Of a DNA stretch of 51,599 nucleotides, positions 24,252 to 32,754 are shown piece after piece. How positions within the stretch are numbered: the stretch's first letter is position 1; each line of letters starts with the position of its first letter. A program made the position numbers and the translations under genes. This stretch comes from Chloroflexota bacterium (GTDB taxonomy: Bacteria > Chloroflexota > Anaerolineae > J036 > Brachytrichaceae): the NCBI GenBank assembly GCA_023382055.1, contig JAMCQN010000035.1:1-51599 (forward strand), written 5' to 3'. The notes beneath the pieces are model-generated. The model saw only the letters and a program-made list of their open reading frames with translations. It had not been told where the DNA came from and did not search any database.

Positions 24252-24947
24252 TTAATCGTTCACGCGCAGCGGGTTGAAGTTCGTGCCGACGTCGTACACG
24301 TCGATGTCTTCGCGCCTCTTCAGGAAATTGGTCAACAGATAAGTCAGCGGTGTGGCGATCACTTCATAGGCGGACTTGAACAGCCACTGCGTGATCACTG
24401 CGGTCAACAGCGCATCGGGTGGAATCGTACCTGCGAATGCGATGGTGATAAAGACAGCCGAATCCAGCCCCTGTCCGACCAGCGTCGAAGAAATCGTGCG
24501 CGTCCAGAGCCAGCGCCCGTTGGTGGCGATCTTCAGCTTGGCAAGCACGAATGAGTTGGCGAATTCGCCCAGCAGATAAGCGATGAACGATGCCAGCAGC
24601 AGGCGCGGCGCGAACCCCAGGATGCGCACATAGGCGTCCTGGGCATCCCAGAACGACGCGCCGGGAAGCGCCTGGCCGATCCAGATCGCGATGACGGCGA
24701 GCAGGTTGCACGCGAACCCCAACCAGATGACCCGGCGAGCCTGTTTGTACCCATATACCTCGGTCAGCACATCTCCGAAGATATAGCTGATGGGGAAGAT
24801 GACGACGGCGGCCGGCACAATCAGCCCGAAGATATTGACCAGCTTCACCGCGGTGATGTTGGCGATCACCAGGCAGGTGACGAAGACGGCGGTAATCAGC
24901 GTGAGATAGTTGAAAGTTGATTTTGTATTCACTGTTTGTTGCGCCAT
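24252..24947 (-). CDS. yhhQ: VUT/YhhQ-family queuosine-precursor transporter
   Basis: 231 residues from ATG 24947 (MAQQTVNTKSTFN); a frame to 24986 exists but has no ribosome site. Six hydrophobic segments. Family signature: VIANITAVKLVNIFGLIVPAAVVIFPISYIFGDVLTEVYGYKQARRVIW is the N-terminal conserved region, then FANSFVLAKLK, and GQGLDSAVFI near the end. It imports queuosine precursors (preQ0/preQ1) or queuine. A TATAAT overlaps the ATG, so either transcription begins inside the frame (leaderless) or the true start differs. No preQ1 aptamer was recognised in the 147-base upstream gap. Confidence 0.85.
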   Translation of the reverse strand: MAQQTVNTKSTFNYLTLITAVFVTCLVIANITAVKLVNIFGLIVPAAVVIFPISYIFGDVLTEVYGYKQARRVIWLGFACNLLAVIAIWIGQALPGASFWDAQDAYVRILGFAPRLLLASFIAYLLGEFANSFVLAKLKIATNGRWLWTRTISSTLVGQGLDSAVFITIAFAGTIPPDALLTAVITQWLFKSAYEVIATPLTYLLTNFLKRREDIDVYDVGTNFNPLRVND

Positions 24948-25094
24948 TATAAGATACGGGCAAGGCATTGCCCCGTCGGCCAGCATCGAATCCAGCGTTG
25001 CACCAGCGCTTCGACCCTGTCAGGTTGTATCCCGCCCGTAACGTAAATGTGAGATATAACAGGCGCATACCAGATCAACACGGAGTGAATACAC

Positions 25095-26150
25095 ATGTTG
25101 TTGAACAATCGACAGTTTGGGCTGGGCGGCCTGCCCGTCCTGGGAGACTTCGAGACGCGTTCCATCAGCGCAGAAAACCCCGATGGCCGCCGCGGCGGCG
25201 GTGCGCTGGCCGAACCGCAGGGGCCCAACGACGCGTCGCGGGAACTGGGCAAGGGCTGGAAGGTGCGCCCGTGCATCACGCTGGAACCAGGTTCTCTCAC
25301 CACGCTGGCAGACATCACCGGTCAGGGCATGATCCAGCATATCTGGATCACCGTAGACAACAAAGCCTATCGCGACTGCATTCTGCGCATCTACTGGGAC
25401 GGCGAGGAGTCGCCATCGGTTGAGACGCCTTTGGGCGATTTCTTCGCGTGCGGGCACGGGCTGCGCACGAAGATCAATTCACTGGCCGTGGCGGTCAACC
25501 CCAGCGGGGGTTTTAACTGCTACTGGCCGATGCCGTTTTACAAGTCGGCGCGCATCACCGTGGAAAACCAGTGCCACGAGGCGATCCGTGGATTCTTCTA
25601 CCAGATCACCTACGCACTGGGACAACTGCCCGCAGACTTAGGCGCGTTTCATGCGCAGTGGCGCATCAGCATGACCACGCGCGATTATCCCGAGCACATC
25701 ATCCTGGACGGTATAAAAGGCAACGGCCAGTATGTCGGCACGTATCTGGCGTGGGTGCAACTGTCGGATGGTTGGTGGGGAGAAGGCGAGATCAAGTTCT
25801 TCATGGATGGCGACACCGACGCGCCGACTATCTGCGGCACCGGCACCGAGGATTACTTCTGCGGGGCGTGGGGCTTCGAAGATACCTTCAGCGGCCCTTA
25901 CACCGGTTACCCGCTGTGGCAGCGCGAAGGCGAGCGCGTGCCCAAGCACGGGCTTTATCGCTGGCATATCATGGACCCGATCCGCTTTCACCAGGACCTG
26001 AAGGTGACGATGCAGGCGCTGGGCTGGTGGCCGGGAGGCAAGTATCAGCCGCTTACGGACGAGATCGCTTCAGTAGGGTACTGGTATCAGCAGGAACCGC
26101 ATGCCCCGTTCCCGCATATGCCGTCGCGCAATGAGCGCCTGCCGAGGTAG
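25095..26150 (+). CDS. GH172-family (DUF2961) glycoside hydrolase
   Basis: 351 residues, no signal peptide, so cytosolic. Matches DUF2961: GSLTTLADITGQGMIQHIWIT, LRIYWDGEESPSVETPLGDFF, PFYKSARITVENQ, then the hallmark ICGTGTEDYFCGAWGF with acidic residues. The family includes difructose-dianhydride and alpha-D-fructofuranoside/arabinofuranoside enzymes. ATG 25095 is preceded by GGAGTGAATACAC. GGGG-rich N-terminus. It is followed 15 bases on by a double GNAT. Substrate not predictable. Confidence 0.85.
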   Translation: MLLNNRQFGLGGLPVLGDFETRSISAENPDGRRGGGALAEPQGPNDASRELGKGWKVRPCITLEPGSLTTLADITGQGMIQHIWITVDNKAYRDCILRIYWDGEESPSVETPLGDFFACGHGLRTKINSLAVAVNPSGGFNCYWPMPFYKSARITVENQCHEAIRGFFYQITYALGQLPADLGAFHAQWRISMTTRDYPEHIILDGIKGNGQYVGTYLAWVQLSDGWWGEGEIKFFMDGDTDAPTICGTGTEDYFCGAWGFEDTFSGPYTGYPLWQREGERVPKHGLYRWHIMDPIRFHQDLKVTMQALGWWPGGKYQPLTDEIASVGYWYQQEPHAPFPHMPSRNERLPR

Positions 26151-26164
26151 TCGCTGTTGCCGCG

Positions 26165-27139
26165 ATGATACTCAAACCGTTTGATCTTGCGTCGCCGCTG
26201 CATCATGCGGCGGCGGCCAGTGTGTGGACGGCTGCGTGCGGCGCCGATCTGACGATCTCTGCGCGCTTTGTGTCGTATAACGTACAGCCAGGCGCGGGCA
26301 AGGTTCAGGCCGGCCGGCTGGTTTACCTCGATGACGCAGGTGCAGAGCCAGAGGCGGCCGGCTTCGCCCTCGCCAGCGCACTGCCGGGTGACGCGTTGGC
26401 CGATTCACCAGGCACGGGCCATATCGACGCCATCGCGGTCATTCCGGCTGCGCAGAGACGCGGCGCCGGGAGCATCCTGCTGGCCTGGGCGGAAGGCTGG
26501 CTGCGCGAGCGGGGCTGCACGCAAATTATCCTCGGCGCCAGCCAGCGGCCATTTGTCCCGGGTGTCCCGGCGGAACTGGGCACGGCGCGGTTCTTCCAGC
26601 AGCAGGGCTATCTGCCGAATCCAGGACATGCCGTTGTATGGGATATGGCGCACGACCTGCGCGACTATGTCACACCGCCGACGGCGTTAAAAGCGCGCGG
26701 TGTGGAGGCGCGCTCGGCCCGCCCTGAAGACGAGGCTGCGCTACTCGGTTTCCTTCGCCGCGAGTTTCCCGGCGGATGGCGTTACGAGGCCGAGGAACTG
26801 CTGGGCGCAGGTCTGCGCATTTCCGATTACGTTCTGCTATGGAGCGAGCGCGGCGTCGATGGCTGCTGCCTGGTCACGCTGGAAGATTCGCTGCGCCCGA
26901 TGGATCGGTTCTATCCGTACCGGTTGCCGCGTCCGTGGGGACAACTCGGATCGATCGGCATCAGCGCGGATCGGCGCGGTCTGGGTTATGGCGCTGCACT
27001 CCTGGATGGCAGTCTGCGCCACCTGCGCGACAACGGCGTGCGCGGGTGCATCATCGACTGGCTGGTGCTGGTGGACTTTTACGCCCGCTTCGGCTTCTGC
27101 AAGTTCCGGCAGTATGGCATGATGTCAAAAAAAGTGTGA
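26165..27139 (+). CDS. Double-domain GNAT acetyltransferase
   Basis: 324 residues, two GNAT folds in tandem. N-terminal copy: HIDAIAVIPAAQRRGAGSILL (acetyl-CoA R/Q-x-x-G-x-G/A), then TARFFQQQGYLP. C-terminal copy: LGSIGISADRRGLGYGAALL and DFYARFGFCKFRQY. Tandem copies of this kind are common in mycothiol synthase-like and antibiotic-resistance acetyltransferases. Substrate unknown. Probably co-transcribed with the GH172 gene upstream. Confidence 0.82.
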   Translation: MILKPFDLASPLHHAAAASVWTAACGADLTISARFVSYNVQPGAGKVQAGRLVYLDDAGAEPEAAGFALASALPGDALADSPGTGHIDAIAVIPAAQRRGAGSILLAWAEGWLRERGCTQIILGASQRPFVPGVPAELGTARFFQQQGYLPNPGHAVVWDMAHDLRDYVTPPTALKARGVEARSARPEDEAALLGFLRREFPGGWRYEAEELLGAGLRISDYVLLWSERGVDGCCLVTLEDSLRPMDRFYPYRLPRPWGQLGSIGISADRRGLGYGAALLDGSLRHLRDNGVRGCIIDWLVLVDFYARFGFCKFRQYGMMSKKV

Positions 27140-27183
27140 CATCTGCAGCGAGTTGAAACTCTGAGCGCCGGCCGGTCCAAGTC

Positions 27184-27624
27184 CTAAGCCTTCGACGGCT
27201 TACTGACGGTCTTCAATAGCCTCACGCGTACTTCGGGCCATTCGGTATAGACCAGCATGAAGGTCGAAATGGCTATCGAAATGATCGTCAGAACGATATA
27301 AAGGTAGTTCGGCGCGTTCGACCCTTCGGCCGCATAGGTCGCGTGTGACCACACCATCATCAGGCGGCTGAGAATATTGAAACCGTTGCCGAATGATATC
27401 AGGTACCAGGGCCATTCTTTGTCACTGTGCCGCGCAATCAACTCCACATCGGCGACGATGATCAAAATCATCAGGAGCACAGGCAGCCACCACTCCTGAC
27501 TATCGACCACGAACGATTCCGGCGGGAATAGCGGCAGCGCAATCACGTGCGCGATCAGCAAAACGATAATCGCGTTCCGGGTCGTGAGGATCTGTCGCAA
27601 GCTTGATGTCCCTGTTGTATTCAT
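27184..27624 (-). CDS. Uncharacterised four-TM membrane protein
   Basis: 146 residues. Hydrophobic segments at about 18-38 (AIIVLLIAHVIALPLF), 46-63 (WWLPVLLMILIIVAD), 73-95 and 103-123 (IVLTIISIAISTFMLVYT). Acidic Asp/Glu pair in VADVELIARH. It ends with a basic tail. I do not recognise a family. It has GAGGAGAG ahead of ATG 27624 and a TTGACA-17-TATACT promoter sharing a dyad with the divergent liv promoter, so co-regulation is likely. Confidence 0.7.
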   Translation of the reverse strand: MNTTGTSSLRQILTTRNAIIVLLIAHVIALPLFPPESFVVDSQEWWLPVLLMILIIVADVELIARHSDKEWPWYLISFGNGFNILSRLMMVWSHATYAAEGSNAPNYLYIVLTIISIAISTFMLVYTEWPEVRVRLLKTVSKPSKA

Positions 27625-27664
27625 TGGGCGTTACTCTCCTCGTGATCCGGCGAATAACGGAAAA

Positions 27665-27693
27665 AGTATAGGATGGTTGATCAGGCGTGTCAA
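27665..27693 (-). promoter_or_regulatory. Near-consensus promoter of the 27184-27624 gene
   Basis: On the minus strand TTGACA (27693-27688), 17 bases, TATACT (27670-27665). Its -35 element forms one half of the dyad TGTCAA-GCTGG-TTGACA (27688-27704). Confidence 0.75.
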
Positions 27694-27704
27694 GCTGGTT
27701 GACA
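27688..27704. promoter_or_regulatory. Dyad formed by two back-to-back -35 boxes
   Basis: TGTCAA (27688-27693), GCTGG, TTGACA (27699-27704): a perfect inverted repeat of 6+5+6, and each half is a consensus -35 of opposite orientation. A protein here would occlude both promoters at once, and two polymerases cannot easily bind together. Confidence 0.7.
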
Positions 27705-27727
27705 TTATAAATTGCGACTCCTATAAT
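27699..27727 (+). promoter_or_regulatory. Consensus sigma-70 promoter ahead of the liv operon
   Basis: TTGACA (27699-27704), exactly 17 bases, TATAAT (27722-27727): both hexamers are perfect. The start would be near 27735, leaving about 340 bases to the liv ATG at 28076. Confidence 0.8.
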
Positions 27728-27734
27728 ACCGTGC

Positions 27735-28075
27735 AATCTGCCAGGACTAACCCGCCTTGCCGCATGCCCGGTAGATCGCTAAAGCAGCCTTTCTAACGCG
27801 ATCGTGGGGAGGCGCAGGCGTAAGGGGTGCTGATGCCGGTTGTTCGCTTGAACAGCCTGATCGCCGCTCCGGAGCAGTTCGGGCGGTGTGCAGTGGAATA
27901 TTCATCCAATCGTATAAAGGTGATTTGCCTATAGCAGTCTAAAGCATGAATCAATTGGGATCGGGCCTCCCATGACAGCAGATCATCCCGAGCGCAAACC
28001 GGCTTGGGACATTTATTTCGAACAAATGGCAGTATCTCAGTAATTCGCTGCAATCCGTACGTGAGGAGAAGAGAC
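27735..28075 (+). promoter_or_regulatory. Long structured leader of the liv operon, possible regulatory RNA
   Basis: About 340 bases with no convincing gene. TGTTC-GCTT-GAACA (near 27840) and GCTCCGGAGC inside CGCC...GGGCG (near 27865) suggest local hairpins. No known riboswitch, 6S, SRP or tmRNA consensus was recognised. AGGAG precedes ATG 28076. It may act as an attenuator, host an sRNA, or simply be a long leader with a second promoter. Confidence 0.4.
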
Positions 28076-29233
28076 ATGCGCGCATTTAAGATTACGTCTT
28101 TGTTTGCCCTGGCGGCTATAGCCGTTTCTGCCTGTGCAAGCGCCGGCGGCACCGGCGGCGATATCAAAGTCGCTATTCTGGCTCCATTGTCAGGCCCGGT
28201 TCCGACTTTCGGCGTTTCCACGCGCGACGGCGCGCTGCAGGCCATCGATGAGTGGAATGCCAAGGGCGGCATCAACGGCCAGAAGATAGTCCCCATCGTT
28301 GAGGACAGCCAGTGCACTCCTGACCCCGCTCTAAACGCGGCGCACAAGGTGATCGATCAGGATAAAGTCAGCTTTATCATCGGCGAGGTGTGCTCGAAGG
28401 CATCCATCCCAATCTCCGATTATGCCAACAGCAAGAAGATTATCGAGATGAGCCCCACCTCGACGGCCACCGGTGTGACGGTCGATCAGAACGGCAAAGT
28501 CAAGGATTACATTTTCCGCGCCTGCTTCATTGACCCGTTCCAGGGCAAGGTTGCGGCGAAGTTTGCGCTCGGCACGCTGAAGGCTCAAACCGCGTTCATC
28601 ATGCTGGACCAGTCCAATGACTATGTGAAAGGCCTGGCCGAAGCGTTCGAACAGGCCTACACCGCCGCCGGCGGCAAAGTTGTCGGCAAAGAGAACTACA
28701 CCGGCAAAGATACCGACTTCTCGACCATCCTGGCTAAAGTAGCCGATGCCAAGCCGGGTCTGGTTTATCTGCCCGACTACTACAACATCGTCAACCTGGT
28801 GACCAAGCAGGCCAAGGAGAAGGGCATTACGGCCCCGTTCATGGGCGGCGATGGCTGGGATTCCCCGGACCTCGATACGAAAGCGGCCGATGGCGGTTAC
28901 TACACCAACCACTACTCGCCAGAAGATACCCGCCCCGAGGTAGTCAACTTTGTGAAGGCCTATGGCGTCAAATACAAGGACGACAAGGGCCAGCCCAAGA
29001 CCCCGGACGCGCTGGCAGCGTTGGCCTATGACGCCGGCAACCTGCTGTTCACGGCTATCAAGGACGCCGGCAGCACGGATACCACCAAGGTCAGGGATAC
29101 CCTGACCAAGATCAGCTTCGACGGCATATCCGGCAAGATCACCTATGATGCGGATCACAACCCCGTCAAGTCTGCGACGATCCTGCATGTCACAGGCGGC
29201 AAGGTCGTGTTCGACTCAGTCGTGAACCCATAA
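28076..29233 (+). CDS. livK: Branched-chain amino-acid-type ABC substrate-binding lipoprotein
   Basis: 385 residues from ATG 28076. A longer frame at 28004 lacks a signal. Lipoprotein signal: MRAFKITSLFALAAIAVSAC with lipobox VSAC, so Cys is lipid-modified and the protein is anchored outside the membrane. Type I periplasmic binding fold: KVAILAPLSGP, GALQAIDEWNAKGGINGQKI, VVEDSQCTPD, FIIGEVCSKASIPI, GKDTDFSTILAKV, GGDGWDSPDL. The family binds Leu/Ile/Val or other amino acids and amides. It precedes livHMGF after a hairpin; the ligand could be any amino acid or polar amide. Confidence 0.93.
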   Translation: MRAFKITSLFALAAIAVSACASAGGTGGDIKVAILAPLSGPVPTFGVSTRDGALQAIDEWNAKGGINGQKIVPIVEDSQCTPDPALNAAHKVIDQDKVSFIIGEVCSKASIPISDYANSKKIIEMSPTSTATGVTVDQNGKVKDYIFRACFIDPFQGKVAAKFALGTLKAQTAFIMLDQSNDYVKGLAEAFEQAYTAAGGKVVGKENYTGKDTDFSTILAKVADAKPGLVYLPDYYNIVNLVTKQAKEKGITAPFMGGDGWDSPDLDTKAADGGYYTNHYSPEDTRPEVVNFVKAYGVKYKDDKGQPKTPDALAALAYDAGNLLFTAIKDAGSTDTTKVRDTLTKISFDGISGKITYDADHNPVKSATILHVTGGKVVFDSVVNP

Positions 29234-29261
29234 TCGACGTTACGTCATCCGGCTCGATCAT

Positions 29262-29293
29262 GAGAGGAGGGCGGCGCGGGTCGCCCTCCTCTC
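29262..29293 (+). terminator. Strong hairpin between livK and livH
   Basis: Perfect 12-bp GC stem GAGAGGAGGGCG (29262-29273) and CGCCCTCCTCTC (29282-29293), 8-base loop, with no T-run. In binding-protein operons such hairpins protect the binding-protein message and partly terminate, so the lipoprotein is made in excess. Confidence 0.75.
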
Positions 29294-29390
29294 GCAATGA
29301 TGGATGAACCGTTTGCCTCTATAGTGTTTTGCGGGCGGGCCTGCACGCCGCAGGGTGTGTCGCGTCCTTCCTATCGGAGATAACGCGCCG

Positions 29391-30518
29391 ATGCAACAGG
29401 CGAATACCTCACAACGCTCCGTCCCCGCTACGCGTAAGTCTGGAGCACGGCTGGCCTGGATCGGCCGGGCTTTTTTGCTTGCACTGGCGCTGTTTGCTGT
29501 AATAGTTCTTGTTCGCAGCTTCTTTGATAATCCCCAACTGTTTGCCCAGATCGTCATCAGCGGCCTGCAACTCGGTTTTGTATACGCACTCATCGCCCTG
29601 GGCTATACGATGGTTTACGGCATCGTCAAGCTGATCAACTTTGCGCACGGCGACGTATTCATGGCCGGCGCGTTTGTCAGTTTCTTCGCCGTTACGCGCT
29701 TTCAACTGCACCTGTGGCCGGCGATGGTCTTCCCGAACCTGCCGCCTATCGTTGTTACCGTGGTCGGTTCGATCACTGTGATCTTGCTGTCGATGGCGGT
29801 TTGCGCCCTGATGGCTGTCACCATCGAGCGGGTAGCTTATAAGCCGCTGCGCACCGCGCCGCGCATCGCCGCGCTGATCACCGCCATTGGCGTGTCTTTC
29901 TTCCTGGAATACTTCGGGGCGCTGAACTTCGTCTTCTCGCCCCGTTTCATCCCCTATCAACGGCCGTTTGACGTGGTCACCTGGTATATCTTCGATGGAA
30001 TCCACCAGGTTATGCCGGGGCAGAATCCGCCGCAGGGCAGCATCACCTTCTCGAACATCGCCATCATCATCATGGTGGTATCGATCCTGATGCAGCTATC
30101 CCTGCAATTTCTGGTGCGCCGCACGCGCATCGGCAAAGCCATGCGCGCCACCGCGTTCGATAAACAGGCCGCTCAATTGATGGGCATCAATGTCGACCGG
30201 GTCATCTCGATTACCTTTGCCATCGGTTCGGCGTTTGCGGGACTCGGCGGCGTGTTGTACGCCATCGCCTATCCGTCCATCAATACCTTGCTGGGCGTAT
30301 TGCCCGGCCTGAAGGCTTTCGTCGCCGCCGTTCTGGGCGGAATCGGCAGTATCCCCGGCGCATTCGTCGGCGCGCTGATCATGGGGCAGGCTGAAGCGTT
30401 GACCGCCGGGTATATCTCGACGCCTATGCGCGACGCCATCGCATTCACGATCCTGATCGTTGTGCTGCTGGTGCGTCCAACGGGCATCTTCGGCGAACCG
30501 GAGAAGGAAAAGGCTTAG
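29391..30518 (+). CDS. livH: Branched-chain amino-acid-type ABC permease LivH
   Basis: 375 residues from ATG 29391 with GGAG before it; a start at 29355 is less likely. About nine TM segments, and GYTMVYGIVKLINFAHGDVFMAGAF, the family motif after TM2, is intact. The ABC-contact region RIGKAMRATAFDKQAAQLMGIN is present. C-terminal AFVAAVLGGIGSIPGAFVGAL is the LivH end. Partner LivM is 10 bases downstream; together they form the channel. Confidence 0.94.
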   Translation: MQQANTSQRSVPATRKSGARLAWIGRAFLLALALFAVIVLVRSFFDNPQLFAQIVISGLQLGFVYALIALGYTMVYGIVKLINFAHGDVFMAGAFVSFFAVTRFQLHLWPAMVFPNLPPIVVTVVGSITVILLSMAVCALMAVTIERVAYKPLRTAPRIAALITAIGVSFFLEYFGALNFVFSPRFIPYQRPFDVVTWYIFDGIHQVMPGQNPPQGSITFSNIAIIIMVVSILMQLSLQFLVRRTRIGKAMRATAFDKQAAQLMGINVDRVISITFAIGSAFAGLGGVLYAIAYPSINTLLGVLPGLKAFVAAVLGGIGSIPGAFVGALIMGQAEALTAGYISTPMRDAIAFTILIVVLLVRPTGIFGEPEKEKA

Positions 30519-30527
30519 GAGTTACCG

Positions 30528-31907
30528 ATGGAACTGGATCCCCTCTCCCTCCTCATCAGCATTGTCAAGATCGCCGCGGTCATGGCGTGGGTTTATGGCC
30601 TGTTGCGCGTCATGGGCCACGCCTCCAAATGGGTGAAAATCGGCGGCATCATCGCCTTGTTTGCAGTCGTGCAACTCGCGATATCAATCAATGTCGGCGA
30701 TTCGCCCATCCTGAATAACTTTGACACCGGGCTGTTGTTCCAGGCCTGCACGATCACGATGGTCTCGCTGGGTCTCAACCTGATCTACGGTTTTAACGGC
30801 CAGTTCAGCCTGGGGCAGTGGGGCTTTTATGGCATCGGCGCTTATGCGGCTGCGGACATCACCTACCGCTGGACGAATGGCGATGCCGCCGGATTGCTGG
30901 TCGCCGGTATCGGCGTCATCCTTATCGGCGTCGTCATCCTCGGCTTAAATCGTTTTCTATCGCGCTATCGCGGCCTGCCGGTACTCTCGGCGTTTACTCT
31001 CTATCTGATCGGCGTGATTATCGCCGGGGTGGCGGCCTATTACATTGGGGCGACACTTGGGCCGATGCTGGCGCCGCTCTTCGGCACATCCGATGTGCCG
31101 GGCATCCTGCGCAGCGATCTCGCGCTGCAGGTTGTGTTTGTACTGGCCGTGTTCATCGCCGGGGCGTTTGCTGCGGAAGTTGCTTTCCTGTTTGGCCTGC
31201 CCGTGTTGACGCTGGGCAGCGACTACTTCGGCATCGCCTCGCTGGGCTTCGTCATCGTCGTCAATACGCTGATGGTCAACTCCGATACCATCCTGCCCTT
31301 CCCGGAGATGAAGGGCGGGCGCGGCATGGTTGGCATCCCGCAGGTTACGACCTGGTTTTATGCATTCTTCTTCCTGCTGCTGGTCATCGTGGTCATGCGC
31401 AACATCATCCACTCCAGCACCGGGCGGGCTATTCTGTCGGTGCGCGAAGATGAAACCGCCTCCAAGGCGATGGGGATCAACATCGCCAACTACAAACTGC
31501 TGTCATTCGTCACCGGCAGTCTATTCGCTGGTCTCGGCGGCGGCGTCTATGCCCACTATATCGGCTTTCTCAGCCCTGGAACGTTTGACTTCCTGATCGG
31601 CTTCAATCCCTTGATCATTGTCGTGTTCGGCGGCTTGGGCAGCATGACCGGCACCCTCGTGGCCGGTTTCTTCTGGATGTTCTTCCTGGAGGGCATGTTG
31701 CGCGTGCTGCTGGGTCAATTGGGCACCGAGGCGCCCACATGGCGCTTTGTGCTGTATCCGATCACGCTGTTGCTGATGATGCTGGTGCGCCCGAAAGGCC
31801 TTCTGGGCAGTGTGGAGTGGGGGTTCCTGAAACGACCGGTCGCGCCCCGCCGCGGCGGGAACGATTCAGCTAGGGGGCCTGCCGGCGTCGTCCCCGCGCT
31901 GAAGTGA
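30528..31907 (+). CDS. livM: Branched-chain amino-acid-type ABC permease LivM
   Basis: 459 residues, longer than most LivM proteins (about 300-420); two extra TM segments and a long loop lie in the middle. LNLIYGFNGQFSLGQWGFYGIGAYAAADI is the family core. GRAILSVREDETASKAMGIN is the ATPase-contact region. IVVFGGLGSMTGTLVAGFF closes the fold. Twelve or so hydrophobic segments. It lies 10 bases after livH and 16 before livG. Confidence 0.93.
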   Translation: MELDPLSLLISIVKIAAVMAWVYGLLRVMGHASKWVKIGGIIALFAVVQLAISINVGDSPILNNFDTGLLFQACTITMVSLGLNLIYGFNGQFSLGQWGFYGIGAYAAADITYRWTNGDAAGLLVAGIGVILIGVVILGLNRFLSRYRGLPVLSAFTLYLIGVIIAGVAAYYIGATLGPMLAPLFGTSDVPGILRSDLALQVVFVLAVFIAGAFAAEVAFLFGLPVLTLGSDYFGIASLGFVIVVNTLMVNSDTILPFPEMKGGRGMVGIPQVTTWFYAFFFLLLVIVVMRNIIHSSTGRAILSVREDETASKAMGINIANYKLLSFVTGSLFAGLGGGVYAHYIGFLSPGTFDFLIGFNPLIIVVFGGLGSMTGTLVAGFFWMFFLEGMLRVLLGQLGTEAPTWRFVLYPITLLLMMLVRPKGLLGSVEWGFLKRPVAPRRGGNDSARGPAGVVPALK

Positions 31908-31923
31908 TCACAGGATGTAAATC

Positions 31924-32754
31924 ATGACAGAAACACTCGCCAACCCGATGGCTTCAGCGGCGACCGCGACCACGAACCAACCGCTGCTCGACGTCCGAAA
32001 GTTGAACAAGTTTTTCGGCGGCCTGCGCGCCGTCAACGATTTCGATATGATCATCTATCCTGGCGAACTGGTCGGGTTGATCGGTCCCAACGGCGCCGGC
32101 AAGACAACCTGCTTCAACATGATCAGCGGGTTGTACACGCCGTCGGGCGGGGAGATCATCCTGTATGGCCAGAATGTCGCCGGGCTTGAGCCGTATGAAG
32201 TCACGCAGATGGGCGTCGGGCGCACCTTCCAGAATATCCGCCTGTTCCCCAACCTGAGCGTGCTGGACAACGTGCGTATCGCGTACCACACCCACGCCGG
32301 ATACAGCATGATCGACGCTATCCTGCGCACCCCGCGTTATGAGAGGATGGAGCGCGAGCTGACCGAGAAGGCGCAGGATTTCCTGTCCATCTTCAAACTC
32401 GAACGCATCCAGGATGAGCTGGCGATGAACCTCCCCTACGGCGAGCAGCGCCGCGTGGAAATCGCGCGCGCGCTGGCCTCGAACCCGCGCCTGCTGCTGC
32501 TGGATGAACCGGCCGCCGGCATGAATCCGGCAGAGATCGTCACGCTGATGGATCTCATCCACTTCGTGCAGGAGCGCTTCAACCTGACCATCCTGCTGAT
32601 CGAACATCAGATGCGTTTCGTCATGGGCATCTGCGAGCGCATCACGGTAATGGATTTCGGCGAAGTGATTGCGCGCGGCACGCCGAAGGAAATCCAGGCC
32701 GATCCCCGCGTCGTCGAGGCTTACCTTGGCAAGGGGGCGACACATGCTGCTTGA
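31924..32754 (+). CDS. livG: Branched-chain amino-acid-type ABC ATPase LivG
   Basis: 276 residues. Walker A GPNGAGKTT, Q-loop region GVGRTFQNIRLF, signature-like LPYGEQRRVEIARAL (the canonical LSGGQ is YGEQ here, normal for LivG), Walker B LLLLDEPAAG, His switch LLIEHQMRF. Tail ends in KGATHAA. The C-terminus includes the LivG-type PKEIQADPRVVEAYLG. It pairs with LivF as a heterodimer. Confidence 0.95.
   Translation: MTETLANPMASAATATTNQPLLDVRKLNKFFGGLRAVNDFDMIIYPGELVGLIGPNGAGKTTCFNMISGLYTPSGGEIILYGQNVAGLEPYEVTQMGVGRTFQNIRLFPNLSVLDNVRIAYHTHAGYSMIDAILRTPRYERMERELTEKAQDFLSIFKLERIQDELAMNLPYGEQRRVEIARALASNPRLLLLDEPAAGMNPAEIVTLMDLIHFVQERFNLTILLIEHQMRFVMGICERITVMDFGEVIARGTPKEIQADPRVVEAYLGKGATHAA

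Noticed and set aside
24948..25094. preQ1 riboswitch ahead of the VUT transporter
   Set aside because: I looked for the short preQ1-I core and its A-rich tail and found none; absence of a longer class cannot be excluded.
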